64,000 bases of DNA from P52-10 sp041397365 (GCA_041397365.1 JAWKWT010000003.1:186001-250000); one strand, 5' to 3'. Counted from the stretch's first letter, positions 46,266 to 55,679 are shown. Program-made: numbers and translations. Notes: generated by a model from the letters alone, not told the origin.

Positions 46266-48419
46266 CTAAAGTGGAACGATTTCGGAATCGACGGCCGATG
46301 GCGGCACGATAATCAACACGCGGGCACCCGACCGATCACGGTCGATAGTGAACCCCTTGCTTCGCAGAAGCGGCGCGACACGATCAAAGGCATTCCCCAT
46401 CGCCTGCGCCGTTTGTGGCCAGACGTAACGTGATTTTCGAACCTCATCCGAAACACGGTTTGACAGGACATTCAAAAGATCGGTCGGTGTACCGCGCCAT
46501 TCTGCGCGATGCGTCGACATGATGAAATCGTAGATCGCAACAGCCACGGGGTTGCCACGGAAAGCACCCTCCGAAACTTCTAAGCGATTGCGCTCATAGG
46601 CAGCCATGAACTCGCCCGACTCCCACCCAAGTCCGGATTCGGCAGCCGCAAGCCACTTCACAAAGTCAGCCATACGCGGAAGGCGGTCAAGTTTGACGTC
46701 AGGCAGCTTGCGCAACGCGGTAGAAACCGCATCGAGCAACGCACCGAGAATGAACGGAATTTGGATATCGAACGCAGCCACGAATTCATCCTCTGGCTTA
46801 CGGCGATCCTCTGGAATAACCGCCAGATGAATATTTAGCGCGCGGTCAGCGAGATCGGCCCGGTCGGTGAGGGCCGGGATACCGTTGAGAATGATGGGAC
46901 ATTGTACGTTGCAGATATTTTCCTCATTGTCGGTGTGAAGCATGCGGGTCGCAAAGCCCCCGCCGGTGGAAACGCGACACATCGCATCCGAAAGCCAGTT
47001 CGGCATAGATGACAGATTGTCGAACGCCAGCATGCGAGCATTTTGAACGCTCACCATAAGATCGCGCTCATCCTTGGGCATCGCGCGAATTGGAGCGAGA
47101 TTGGGGTCCACAAGGGATCGCACCATGCGCGTAAAGATGCTTTTCCCCGTTCCCTGCTCTCCATTCACCACAAGGATCGGATACGGGCCTCGATCCCGCA
47201 GCGACGAGACGAGAAAGGCCACAACCATCAGCCGGTCATCGTTACCCCGGACATTCAAGAACGAATTTAGCAACTCGATGCCCTCGCCGGCTTCCGGCAC
47301 CGGAAGTGCGCGCATTTGCGATGAACGTATGAATTTCACGGGTGGTCGGGACAGGACGCGCCATCCGTCCTTCGTAACTTCGACCGCACGCCAATCATCG
47401 TCACACAGGTCGATGTAGAGTCTTCCAGCATCTCCACCGACGCGGCGGAATGCCTGATAGCGTGGACGCTCATTGATCGCGATGGCCTCAAGATTTCGAG
47501 TCACGTCATCAATAGTCTGGCCGCTGACGACCTGGCCCGTCTCTTTCCGCGAAAAATTCGCCAGCCAGCGCTTGAAGGCAGGCGAGCGCAGGGACCAGTT
47601 TTCGACATGATTTCCGATGGGGACCGTCGCATACGAAACAAAATCTGCATCGTGCCAAAGGTCCAGGCTTTCGAGCTTTTGCATCAGCGTATCGCTGCGC
47701 GATTCCCGCTTGCGGCTGTTGTTTTCCTCTTTAGCGGTCCGGGCGGCGGTGGCCGTGGACCTGGCACCATCAACAAAGACGGCAGTGGACACTACATTCC
47801 AGCCCTCGGCTTCGGCGTCCGCTGCATCCCACCCCACCGCGCAATCTGCCGGTGGTGAGACGATCAAGACCTCGCTCGCGATTCCGGCCAGAGCTTTGTT
47901 GACGGCGGCGGCAAATGCGAATCCCGCCTCATCGGCATCCGGCCAGATCACAACCCGTCGACCGGCAAGGGGTGTCCAATCGGCCTTGCCAGCGCTTTTC
48001 GAACCGTTCGGGGATGTTACCGCTACGAAAGCAGGCAGAAGCCGAGTTGCCGCGTCGCATGCCTTTTCACCCTCGACTATGACCACGGGAGCGTTCGGAC
48101 GCGCCGCAAGCCTGTCGAGGCCATAGAGCGGCCGTGGGCTGGACCAGGATTCCCACCGCCATGATTTTTCACCGGTGGCATTGTCCCGCCATAGCGTACA
48201 GGGCCGGAATTGCTTGTCCTGCTTCGTATCGAACCGAAAGACATACCCTAGCAGCTTGCCTGCGGCATCGAGATAGCGCCATTCGTCGTGCGGCGCTCCC
48301 AGACGGTGTTTTGGAACAGGAGGCGCGTCCGATGGCACTGGTGTCAAAATCGAACGGGCGGCCTTCTCCGGGCCTCCAGGCGGGGTTGTAATTCCCAAGG
48401 GCGCGAAGGGATCACTCAT
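46266..48419 (-). CDS. island replication protein: TOPRIM primase plus AAA helicase
   Basis: 717 residues. TOPRIM motifs are VVIVEGEKACDAA and RVVIWPDADEAG near residues 115-160. The helicase part has a Walker A LVVNGEQGTGKSIF near residue 420, Walker B-like MLAFDNLS, and a sensor-like NGIPALTDRADLADRAL. It resembles P4-type alpha proteins of integrative elements, which prime and unwind element DNA. The ATG at 48419 overlaps the upstream gene (ATGAGTGA). It probably allows autonomous replication after excision. The frame is clean. Confidence 0.85.
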   Translation of the reverse strand: MSDPFAPLGITTPPGGPEKAARSILTPVPSDAPPVPKHRLGAPHDEWRYLDAAGKLLGYVFRFDTKQDKQFRPCTLWRDNATGEKSWRWESWSSPRPLYGLDRLAARPNAPVVIVEGEKACDAATRLLPAFVAVTSPNGSKSAGKADWTPLAGRRVVIWPDADEAGFAFAAAVNKALAGIASEVLIVSPPADCAVGWDAADAEAEGWNVVSTAVFVDGARSTATAARTAKEENNSRKRESRSDTLMQKLESLDLWHDADFVSYATVPIGNHVENWSLRSPAFKRWLANFSRKETGQVVSGQTIDDVTRNLEAIAINERPRYQAFRRVGGDAGRLYIDLCDDDWRAVEVTKDGWRVLSRPPVKFIRSSQMRALPVPEAGEGIELLNSFLNVRGNDDRLMVVAFLVSSLRDRGPYPILVVNGEQGTGKSIFTRMVRSLVDPNLAPIRAMPKDERDLMVSVQNARMLAFDNLSSMPNWLSDAMCRVSTGGGFATRMLHTDNEENICNVQCPIILNGIPALTDRADLADRALNIHLAVIPEDRRKPEDEFVAAFDIQIPFILGALLDAVSTALRKLPDVKLDRLPRMADFVKWLAAAESGLGWESGEFMAAYERNRLEVSEGAFRGNPVAVAIYDFIMSTHRAEWRGTPTDLLNVLSNRVSDEVRKSRYVWPQTAQAMGNAFDRVAPLLRSKGFTIDRDRSGARVLIIVPPSAVDSEIVPL

Positions 48420-48723
48420 AGACGTCGACACTCAACATAGCTGCAACGCGCTGGGCCGCGTCCACTTGCCCAATCTTGAAGACGTAGGCCGCAAGGGAAA
48501 TCAGGTCGCCACCACGGTCGCCGGTGGCAAAGTCTGACCACCGACCGGTAGTCAGGTTGACTTTGAAACTGCCGGGTCGGGCATCTCCGCGGGTCGGATT
48601 GACCACAATCCATTCGCGACCCTCGCGACGGCCACCCGGAAGCCACCGCTGCACGATGGTGTCTGCGTTGCGCAGGGCAGAATCCGCGATGCGGTGAAAT
48701 GCTATTTTGCGGTGGGACATCAT
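48412..48723 (-). CDS. CHC2-like primase N-terminal domain protein
   Basis: 103 residues. WIVVNPTRGDARPGSFKVNL then RWSDFATGDRGGDLISLAAYV reproduces the layout of a DnaG zinc-binding domain, but without Cys or His ligands. The gene overlaps the TOPRIM-helicase gene downstream and the small protein gene upstream, so the two proteins may act together as a split primase. Such two-gene forms are common in rhizobial islands as I recall. Confidence 0.75.
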   Translation of the reverse strand: MMSHRKIAFHRIADSALRNADTIVQRWLPGGRREGREWIVVNPTRGDARPGSFKVNLTTGRWSDFATGDRGGDLISLAAYVFKIGQVDAAQRVAAMLSVDVYE

Positions 48724-49082
48724 CGGGCCTGCACCGCCGCATTAAGGGCGCAAATATCCTCCGCGCAGAATTGCAGCACGCGCTGACCCGACCGAACATC
48801 GCCCACGATCAGAAGCCGATAGCCTTTGCCGAGCAGCGGTGATCGGTCCTCGCAGCAGTGCGGTGCCCGCGAATGGATCAATCCACTACTGGGCGGAAGG
48901 CCATGGCTATGAACCACGCGACAGAACGGGCAGCGAAACTTGATTGAATATCCACCGTCGATCGGCCGCTTGCAGCGATATGCCGGTATCAGCAACCCGG
49001 CACTGAAGAATGCGCCATCGGCGGCCGCCGACGTGATGCCGGAAGCCGTGGCAGGCGGAGTGGCATGACAGATCATGAGCAT
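48720..49082 (-). CDS. small Cys-containing island protein
   Basis: 120 residues from MLMICHATPPATAS. A central stretch KFRCPFCRVVHSHG gives CxxC plus His, and HSRAPHCCEDRSPL a second Cys/His group, so it may bind zinc. The start overlaps the stop of the gene before it, and its own stop overlaps the next start. A decayed second copy lies at 52765-52925. The function is unknown; a DNA-binding role in replication is plausible. Confidence 0.6.
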   Translation of the reverse strand: MLMICHATPPATASGITSAAADGAFFSAGLLIPAYRCKRPIDGGYSIKFRCPFCRVVHSHGLPPSSGLIHSRAPHCCEDRSPLLGKGYRLLIVGDVRSGQRVLQFCAEDICALNAAVQAR

Positions 49083-49426
49083 TTGCTCCGCCGACGCTGA
49101 CAGCGGATACAGCGACATGTTTCGGTGGTTGCTGGCGGTAGAGCGCCGTCGCGGCGCGGCGCAGCCTCGCAGGTGACGCAGGGGCAGTTCTTGCCGCATC
49201 CCTTGCGGACATGGCGAAGAACCCCGCCGCATTCGAAAGCAACTCCGCCACGAAGGTCGATGCGCACCTCAACAAAGCCGCACGCGATCGCGGAACCGTC
49301 ATCCGCATCGAAATAACGACGGCGATTAAGTCGGATGGCAGGACGCCCGGTCAGGGCCGATCGCCGGGCCTCCCGCCCGGTCTGTTGCTGGCCGCTGCCT
49401 GTGCGTTTTCGGAGCCTATCAGTCAT
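49073..49426 (-). CDS. hypothetical island protein with CPCVTC motif
   Basis: 117 residues. RLNRRRYFDADDGSAIACGF then VLRHVRKGCGKNCPCVTCEA are the only distinctive segments; the Cys cluster could bind zinc. Its ATG overlaps the excisionase stop (ATGACTGA) and its stop overlaps the next start, which supports a real coupled gene. I do not recognise the family. Confidence 0.5.
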   Translation of the reverse strand: MTDRLRKRTGSGQQQTGREARRSALTGRPAIRLNRRRYFDADDGSAIACGFVEVRIDLRGGVAFECGGVLRHVRKGCGKNCPCVTCEAAPRRDGALPPATTETCRCIRCQRRRSKCS

Positions 49427-49656
49427 TGGCGACGGCCCTCGCATCCACTCCGGCGACAGGCAACGCACGCAACCATGCCTCTGCATCACCCCGTAGGATG
49501 ATGGTTTTTGTACCGATCTTGCGGAGTTTCAGTCGGCCTGCCTTAACCTCGAGAATATGCCTTCGTCTTGCCACAGGCCCATCGACAGAACTCATCCACG
49601 GCCATCGCTCCGCTAACGACGGCGGCGGGATCACACTCCGAAGCAGAAATAGACAT
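49419..49656 (-). pseudogene. excisionase/AlpA-like helix-turn-helix protein, frameshifted
   Basis: About 80 residues. The first part, MSISASECDPAAVVSGAMAV then DEFCRWACGKTKAYS, and the second frame, VKAGRLKLRKIGTKTIILRG then DAEAWLRALP, together form the MerR-like helix-turn-helix of Xis/AlpA proteins. One or two bases are lost near 49560-49580. It would control excision and the replication cassette that follows with overlapping starts. A truncated second copy is at 52964-53039. Confidence 0.65.
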
Positions 49657-49788
49657 CGCAGCACTTCCTTTTCAAGGTCACGCATGATTGCGTGAGCAGT
49701 GCTGCGAAACATGGCGGCAAGCGGGGGCGTGTCCCGGCCGTAGATTGAGCAGGCGTCGAAACAGCGGCCCGGCTCTGTACTGTAAGGG

Positions 49789-50060
49789 TTAGTTGGCGGC
49801 CTTCGTCGCCCCCTCAATCTGCCGCGTAAGCTGGCGTTGCGCATCCGCCTACACAACGAACGATAACCCAGGAATCGATCCAGCGCTCTGGCTGCGGCCT
49901 TTTTGTCGAGCGCTAGTGGATGACCTGCTGGCAACGCACCTCTCGCATTAACCACCGCGACTCCGGTCCAGGCCATTCGGAACAGGCACGCCCTTGAAAA
50001 CTCAAAGAAAGGATGGCCCCCCTTACGGCCCGCACCGGGATCGTGGCGAGGTCACTTTTT
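49789..50060 (-). pseudogene. remnant of the 241-residue island protein (see 53178)
   Basis: The sequence follows the C-terminal third of the intact gene at 53178-53903, with many substitutions and small indels: TGVAVVNARGALPAGHPLALD matches TGVAVVDARGVLPVGHPLSLD. Upstream homology also extends through 49585-49790. It ends abruptly where integrase homology begins, indicating an internal deletion. Confidence 0.75.
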
Positions 50061-50066
50061 GTCACC

Positions 50067-50206
50067 CCGCCGATCGTGCTGCGAAGCCGGTGGGCAGCAT
50101 CCAGCTTGCCTGCGGCTCCAAGCGGCTGGAGCGTTGCCAGGCCATCAGCCGCGCCGATTGTATTAATGGGCCGCTCACCAATAAAGGGGCGATCGCATCG
50201 CAGTAA
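50067..50206 (-). pseudogene. remnant of a second tyrosine integrase
   Basis: About 140 bases are roughly 90 percent identical by eye to 55148-55290 inside the intact integrase gene, encoding FIGERPINTIGAAD and LDAAHRLRSTIGG. The catalytic part is absent. This is a relic of the left element's own integrase. Confidence 0.8.
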
Positions 50207-50427
50207 GGAGTGCCTGCGCATAGAATCCGTCCAAGACCGAAGCTGGAGCCCCCTTGATCAAAGTGCGAGCTTTGCATTCCAGTCGATCATTTTCGCAATC
50301 ATTGCGTCTTCGATCTTGCTTCCGCAAAATATGTCCGAGCCTGACGTTTGACAGCCATCATAGACGCGTGGACTTGAACAACACTCCCGCGCGGTGCAGT
50401 CTCCTCGGATAACTGGGGACTGTCGAT

Positions 50428-51154
50428 ATGAAACAGTGGGCTTCGTTTGAGGAGCGCGTTCGGGAGATTGCTGGCTATATCTGGGGGAGACCTTGCGTTC
50501 CAACCAGAGTTGGTGGCGTAAATATCGATGGCGTTGCCGTTCTCGATCCAGAGATACAATGCTTTGTAGAGATGACTGAAAACAAGACCTTGAATAAGGT
50601 CCGCGAGGATATCGTCAAACTGCAAACCGCGAAATCTGCTGCTTTTACAACAGGGGTTATGGCACGGTGCTTTTGCGTCGTTAATGGTGACGTTACGCCA
50701 GCGATGAAGGATGCGGGCGCCCCCCACCATATTCAGGTGCTCTCAATATACGAATTTACTAAGCAGTTCTTTGATTTCTCTTCCTATCGGCACGCGCGTT
50801 CTAACGCTCCATTCGGCAGTTCGGTCAATCCGCTAACCGGCGAGGCAGACGATACCGAATACGTTTCAGTTCGATACAATGTTGATGGCAAGAAGACCGA
50901 CGTCTCGACAAGCGATATCGCGAACTACCTCAGGGATGGAAAGAACGTAATTCTGCTTGGCGAGTATGGTAGCGGGAAGAGTCGGTGTATTCGGGAAGTT
51001 TTCAAGCTACTAAGTCAGAATGCCGACGAGTCATTCTGCTATCCCATTGCCATCGATTTGCGCAAGTCATGGGGTCTTCGTCAGAGTGGCGAGTTGATCC
51101 GGCGTCATTTTCATGACCTAGCTTTGGAGAAGCTGGAATCTACCGCGATCAAGG
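50428..51154 (+). pseudogene. predicted nuclease-NACHT/STAND NTPase, 3' part lost at an IS
   Basis: 242 residues remain. The N-terminal domain (FEERVREIAGYIWGRP, then NIDGVAVLDPEIQCFVEMTE with Asp and Glu, then VREDIVKLQTAK) looks like a restriction-endonuclease-type fold. From about residue 165, DGKNVILLGEYGSGKSRCIR is a Walker A loop as in NACHT/STAND NTPases. Proteins of this plan act in antiphage defence. The IS begins at 51155, and a 60-residue C-terminal piece lies beyond it (52355). Lower GC than the core genome. Nuclease assignment is tentative. Confidence 0.65.
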
Positions 51155-51180
51155 TGACCTGCACCCCTGATTGCCCTCGT

Positions 51181-52015
51181 TTATAAGTAGACTCTGTTCT
51201 GGTTTTCGTCCCTGTTTGAACGGTTGGCAAACTCGTTGGTGTGAGCCCGTTGAGGCTCGTATGCGGTCGGTTGGTGTTGTAGTCGATCCTCCAGTCCTCG
51301 ATGATCTGACGGGCCTCGTTGAGATGAACAGGTGTTCGTTGAGGCACTCGTCGCGCAGGTATGACCGTTGAAGCTCTCAACAAATCCATTCTGCATCGGT
51401 TTGCCCGGTGCGATGTAGTGCCACTCGATGCCCAGTTCCTCCTGCCAGGCCAATACGGCGTTCGACGTGAACTCGGTGCCGTTGTCGCTCACGATCATCT
51501 CGAGGCAGCCTCGGCCTTCGATGATCTGATCGAGTCGGCGCAGCACCCGCCGAGCGGTCAGCGATGTGTCGACGACAAGGCCCAGGCATTCCCGGGTGAA
51601 GTCATCGACCAGAGTCAGGATACGGAAGCGCCGACCGCTGGCAAGCGTGTCCATCACGAAGTCGAGCGACCAGCGCAGGTTCTGATCCTGCGGGATCGTC
51701 ATCGGTGCCCGCGTGCCGAGTGCGCTGTTTGCGGCCGCCGCGCTTGCGCACTGAGAGCCGTTCTTCCCGGTAGAGCCGATACAGCTTCTTGTGATTGATC
51801 CGCACGCCTTGCCGCGCCAGCAGCAGGCCCAAGCGACGATAGCCGAACCGCCGTCGTTGCGAAGCCACCTTCTTCAGCTTGGTCCGCAAGGCTTCGTCAT
51901 CGGATCGTGTCGATGCATACCGATAGGTCTTCGGTTGCAAGCCGACCAGATCGCAGGCTCGCCGCTGCGAGTAGCTCTTCTCACTGACCGCCCAGGTCAC
52001 AGCACGTCTCCGCAA
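51181..52015 (-). pseudogene. IS3-family transposase OrfB, frameshifted
   Basis: MRRRAVTWAVSEKSYSQRRA then RRFGYRRLGLLLARQGVRIN is the HTH_21 region. After a frame change near 51700, LRWSLDFVMDTLASGRRFRI gives the first catalytic Asp, IVSDNGTEFTSNAVLAWQ the second, and PMQNGFVESFNG the Glu of the DDE integrase core. A second shift occurs near 51330. Probably inactive unless the shifts are errors. Confidence 0.85.
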
Positions 52016-52023
52016 GCTGGGCG

Positions 52024-52282
52024 TCAGAAGTTTTTTCCGAGCATCTCCTTCAGCGTCGACACGTCAAGCATCGACTCTGCCAGCAGCTTCTTCAGCTTGC
52101 GGTTCTCTTCCTCCAGCGCCTTCAGCTTGCGCGCCTCGGAGATCTCCATGCCGCCGTACCGAACGCCAACAGAAGGTCGCATCACTGATGCCGTGCTTGC
52201 GGTACAGATCGCTCGCTGATGCACCGGCGGCGTTCTTCAAAACCCGGATGATCTGCTCTTCGGTAAACCTGCTCTTACGCAT
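52024..52282 (-). pseudogene. IS3-family OrfA, frameshifted
   Basis: MRKSRFTEEQIIRVLKNAAG then DLYRKHGISDATF is the helix-turn-helix that binds the element ends. After a shift near 52160, KLKALEEENRKLKKLLAESM is the leucine zipper. OrfA normally joins OrfB by programmed frameshifting to form the transposase. Confidence 0.82.
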
Positions 52283-52354
52283 CGTCTGGGTTCCCCCATA
52301 CTGGAGAACAGAAATCCTAACTCAAAATCGTGGGCGTTTCAGGGGTGCAGGTCA

Positions 52355-52548
52355 GAACCATTGCAGCTAGAAGCATTTCTACCAAGATAATAAACCTACT
52401 CATTCGAGAAGGACTTCTTAAGACGCACAGGGGTAACGAGGGTAACGTTTATTCGCCCGTGCGGTCGCACACAAAGCGTATGCAAACAATTCTCGACGAA
52501 CTCGCGGGCAGTAGTGACCCAATCTGGCAGGAAACCAGCACGTACTAA
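52355..52548 (+). pseudogene. C-terminal remnant beyond the IS, winged-helix-like
   Basis: About 64 residues continue in frame after the IS: TIAARSISTKIINLLIREGL, LKTHRGNEGNVYSP then SHTKRMQTILDELAG. The helix plus GNEGNVYSP loop resembles a winged helix. It may be the end of the NTPase gene at 50428, with most of the middle deleted, or of a second gene. No start codon of its own. Confidence 0.5.
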
Positions 52549-52764
52549 TCTGCGATTGCGGCGAGGCACTTGACCGCCCTAGGTACAAGTCATCCTTGTA
52601 AATAGGGAGGGAGCAGTGGCGCCCTTAATTCGCATTGGCGACGACACCTATGCCCACTGCGGCCAGCACGCACGACTTTCGAAGACCGCCTGATAGCGTT
52701 ATCGCCAAAGCGCTGGCTGCGTTGGACATGATGACGGACGAACCCTTGCTCGCAGCGGCGCCCG

Positions 52765-52925
52765 CGAATGGATCAATCCTTTGCCGCGCGGAAGAAGGTA
52801 TGGCTATGAACGACGCAACAAAACGGGCAACGGAACTTGATTGAATATCCCCCGCCGATGGAATGCTTGTGCAGCGATATGCCGGTATCAGCAACCCGGT
52901 AACTGAAGAATGTTATCGGCAGCCA
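52765..52925 (-). pseudogene. remnant of the small Cys-containing island gene
   Basis: The segment matches about 48867-49020 with small indels (shared GCGATATGCCGGTATCAGCA and a common AACTTGATTGAATATCC). Only the 3' half is left, with frame damage. The 216 bases before it (52549-52764) show no gene. Confidence 0.7.
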
Positions 52926-52963
52926 CCGGCGTGATGCCGGGAAGCCGTGGCAGTTGAGGGCTG

Positions 52964-53039
52964 GACAGAACTCATCCACGGCCATCGCTCCGCTAACGAC
53001 GGCGGCGGGATCACACTCCGAAGCAGAAATATGCGACAT
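52964..53039 (-). pseudogene. remnant of the excisionase gene, 5' end only
   Basis: MSHISASECDPAAVVSGAMA then VDEFC matches the first 25 codons of the left-hand excisionase gene, then the frame runs into unrelated sequence. The deletion removed the rest and the start of the small Cys gene. Confidence 0.72.
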
Positions 53040-53177
53040 CGCAGCACTTCCTTTCTCAAGGTCACGCATGATTGCGTGAGCAGTGCTGCGAAACATGGCG
53101 GCAAGCGGGGGGCGTGTCCCGGACGGGGATTGGTGCAGGCGGCATCGAAACAGCGGCCCGGCCGTATACCGTGCGGA

Positions 53178-53903
53178 TTAAGCGGCGGTGGCCTTCTTCG
53201 CCGCCTCAATCCGTCGCGTAAGCTGGCGTTGCGCTTCAGGCTCACACAGAGATTTGTAAAGCTGGAATTGACCCCGCGCTTTAGCTGCGGCTCGCTCATC
53301 GAGCGATAGCGGATGGCCTACAGGCAAGACGCCTCTCGCATCAACCACCGCTACTCCGGTCAAGGCCATTCGTAGTAGAAGCGCGTTTGAAAATTCAAAA
53401 AAAGGATAGCTCCCCTTACGCCCTGCATCTTGCTCGTGGCGAGGTAGCGCCATGTCAGCACCAAACACGACGCCCATGTCGTGCACCCCGCCAAGAAAAT
53501 TTCTCAGCACATGATCCGGTTTGTCGCCTCGCCCTGGGCCAGCGATCTTCCCCAATATATCCTTGGCCAATTGCTGCGCCTTGTTCACATACGAAAGCAT
53601 GTCTTCCAGCGAGCCATTCGTCGGTGGCGGTCCATGTTCGGCCTCGACCAAGGACACGAAGGCGATTCGGATCGGTCGGTAGGACGAGTTTTCCGACAGG
53701 GCGGCGGCGGCGGCTTCACCGCCTTTCGCGACACGTTTCAGGAAATCCCGCATTTTCGTCGAGATGACCGGCCCAACGTAGCCATCCCCTTTTAGGACCC
53801 CTTCAATTGCGAAAGTTGTTAGCAGATGCACCTTCGCAGCGAACGCCCATGAAGGTTTTACGCCCAGCAATCGAGCGAAGTCGCGTATTTCGCATTTCGA
53901 CAT
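53178..53903 (-). CDS. conserved island protein of unknown function
   Basis: 241 residues. It starts MSKCEIRDFARLLGVKPSWA, mostly helical, with no membrane segment or recognised catalytic motif; HDMGVVFGADMALPRHEQD and KGSYPFFEFSNALLLRMALT are the most distinctive parts. A partial second copy at 49789-50060 in the left element shows that it belongs to the common core of this element family, between integrase and excisionase. A role in element maintenance or regulation is possible but unproven. Confidence 0.65.
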   Translation of the reverse strand: MSKCEIRDFARLLGVKPSWAFAAKVHLLTTFAIEGVLKGDGYVGPVISTKMRDFLKRVAKGGEAAAAALSENSSYRPIRIAFVSLVEAEHGPPPTNGSLEDMLSYVNKAQQLAKDILGKIAGPGRGDKPDHVLRNFLGGVHDMGVVFGADMALPRHEQDAGRKGSYPFFEFSNALLLRMALTGVAVVDARGVLPVGHPLSLDERAAAKARGQFQLYKSLCEPEAQRQLTRRIEAAKKATAA

Positions 53904-54138
53904 CACGTAGTGACGCGAAAAAATCGGATCGAACTCTGCGTCGCCAGCTAGGACTATTCGCGATAAACGGTGTTCACGGCATCCCCCTTGCGGCCATCGT
54001 CACCAATGGTCCACACGACAGTTCTATTCGCTGGTCCGTCTTCCATTGCGAGGCACCCCACAACACCGCAGGGATGCGCGGAAACCGGTGTTGTCCCACT
54101 TGCCGGATGGCGCCCTATCCGCGCAGGCTATGTATGGT

Positions 54139-54408
54139 TTACGCCGCAGAACACTCAGTGAGTGTTTGCGAACTCTTATGAACCATAGAAAGCAACACGC
54201 TCAAATCGGCCTCTGCCAATTCCACATGCCGTTCGATCTCGGTACAAAGGCGCAATAACGCATTCGTACGAACATCAGGGTCTAGCGTTTCGACCACAAA
54301 TGAAATCGCTGCAACAAGACCGCCGATTGCAGGCAGTTCATCATTTGCGAGATCATACGCCACGTCATAAGCATCCCTCGCATCGTCATTTTCGCTATTT
54401 TCGCTCAT
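54139..54408 (-). CDS. small acidic island protein of unknown function
   Basis: 89 residues from MSENSENDDARDAYDVAYDL. It is acidic and fully helical (AIGGLVAAISFVVETLDPDV, RLCTEIERHVELAEADLSVL). GGGGAG lies 9 bases before this ATG. It sits 17 bases downstream of the integrase gene in the same direction, so the two may be co-transcribed. Not recognised. Confidence 0.55.
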   Translation of the reverse strand: MSENSENDDARDAYDVAYDLANDELPAIGGLVAAISFVVETLDPDVRTNALLRLCTEIERHVELAEADLSVLLSMVHKSSQTLTECSAA

Positions 54409-54425
54409 CGCCCGCATCTCCCCGC

Positions 54426-55679
54426 TTATCCGGCACCATTGCCGGTTTCCTTGAAAGGCAGCACCTTCGCGCCGGTACGCAACGTATCCAGGTAGTCCGC
54501 CCACCACGTCATCAGCTTCACGCGCTCATCCCAATAGTCACCACGGGCATAAGCGCGACGAACCGCGTTCGGCTCGATATGAGCAAGCGCCGCCTCAATG
54601 GCGTTGACGCTCCACTTGCCGCTATCGTTGGCCAGCGTTGAGAAGGTTGAGCGGAAACCGTGCGCAGTGGCCTCATCCTGTGAGAAGCCTATCCTGCGCA
54701 GCGCGCCGTTCATGGTGTTTTCCGAAATCGGCCGCTTAACGGAACGCAAGCCGGGAAACACAAGTCCGCCGGCACCATGGCCCGTGATCGGGTGCAGGGC
54801 TTTCAGGATCGCCACGGCCTGCGCTGGCAACGGAACGCGGTGGGGCCGGCGCATCTTCATGCGTTCCGCCGGAACGTTCCATACACCGCCATTAAGATCA
54901 AACTCGGCCCAAGTCGCATGCCGCAGTTCACCTGGGCGGCACGCCAGCATAGCCACCAATTGCAGCGCCGCTTTCGTGGTGGGCTGGCCCAAATAGCCGT
55001 CTACCGCCCGCAACAAGCCGCCGAATGCCACCGGATCGGTGACGGCGGCGCGATTTCGTTTGCCCTTGCTCTTGCTGGCGATGGCACCACGCAAAGCCAG
55101 CGTGGGGTCGCTTGTCGCCCGTGCAGTCGCAATGGCGTAGCGGAACACTCCGCCGATCGTGCTGCGAAGCCGGTGGGCTGCATCCAACTTGCCCGCGGCT
55201 TCAAGCGGCTGGAGCGTTGCCAGAACATCAGCCGCCCCGATTGTATTAATGGGCCGCTCACCAATGAACGGGCGGGCGTACCGCAGCACCCATTCCGTCT
55301 TTTCCAGGGTCCTCAAATCGCGGCCGTCACGTCGTTTCTTGGCTACGTATTCGTCAGCAAGGACGTTGAAGGTATTAAACCTCGCTTCCGCCCGGTCCGC
55401 TCGCATCCGCTCCCGATGGATTGCCGGGTCCACGTCCTGCGCCAGCAATCCCTTGGCTTCATCTCGCCGCTTTCTCGCTGTCTCAAGCGGGGTGCCAGCA
55501 GGGGCTTTTCCATACTCGCCAAGGGCCAAACGCTTCTGTTTGCCATCGAAGCGATAGGCGAAATGCCAGAACTTGCCGCCGGCTGGCGTGATCCAAAGTT
55601 GCAGACCACCACCGTCTGAAATTTTCACCACCTTCGCGCCCGGTTTCGCGTTCTTGATGGCCGTATCCGTAAGCGCCAT
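54426..55679 (-). CDS. tyrosine integrase of the P4/DUF4102 type
   Basis: 417 residues. The N-terminal DUF4102 domain begins MALTDTAIKNAKPGAKVVKI with SDGGGLQLWITPAG; a core-binding domain follows (RTLEKTEWVLRYARPFIGER). The catalytic domain has Arg in ACRPGELRHATW, the HGFRSTF box with His and Arg, and HIEPNAVRRAYARGDYWDER with the expected late His-to-Tyr region. It would recombine element and chromosome at tRNA-His, whose 3' end lies 187 bases away. The frame is intact. Confidence 0.93.
   Translation of the reverse strand: MALTDTAIKNAKPGAKVVKISDGGGLQLWITPAGGKFWHFAYRFDGKQKRLALGEYGKAPAGTPLETARKRRDEAKGLLAQDVDPAIHRERMRADRAEARFNTFNVLADEYVAKKRRDGRDLRTLEKTEWVLRYARPFIGERPINTIGAADVLATLQPLEAAGKLDAAHRLRSTIGGVFRYAIATARATSDPTLALRGAIASKSKGKRNRAAVTDPVAFGGLLRAVDGYLGQPTTKAALQLVAMLACRPGELRHATWAEFDLNGGVWNVPAERMKMRRPHRVPLPAQAVAILKALHPITGHGAGGLVFPGLRSVKRPISENTMNGALRRIGFSQDEATAHGFRSTFSTLANDSGKWSVNAIEAALAHIEPNAVRRAYARGDYWDERVKLMTWWADYLDTLRTGAKVLPFKETGNGAG

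Larger units (their letters stand above)
51155..52354 (-). mobile_element. IS3-family insertion sequence (IS407-like)
   Basis: A 1200-base element bounded by 16-base perfect inverted ends, TGACCTGCACCCCTGA at 51155 and its complement at 52339-52354, starting TG and ending CA as in IS3. It contains orfA and orfB on the minus strand, both with frameshifts. The flanks (AAGG on the left, GAAC on the right) show no target duplication, suggesting a deletion next to the element after insertion. Confidence 0.88.

Noticed and set aside
53907..54138. A gene between the 241-residue and 89-residue island genes
   Set aside because: Short frames exist but none has a start, ribosome site or recognisable sequence.
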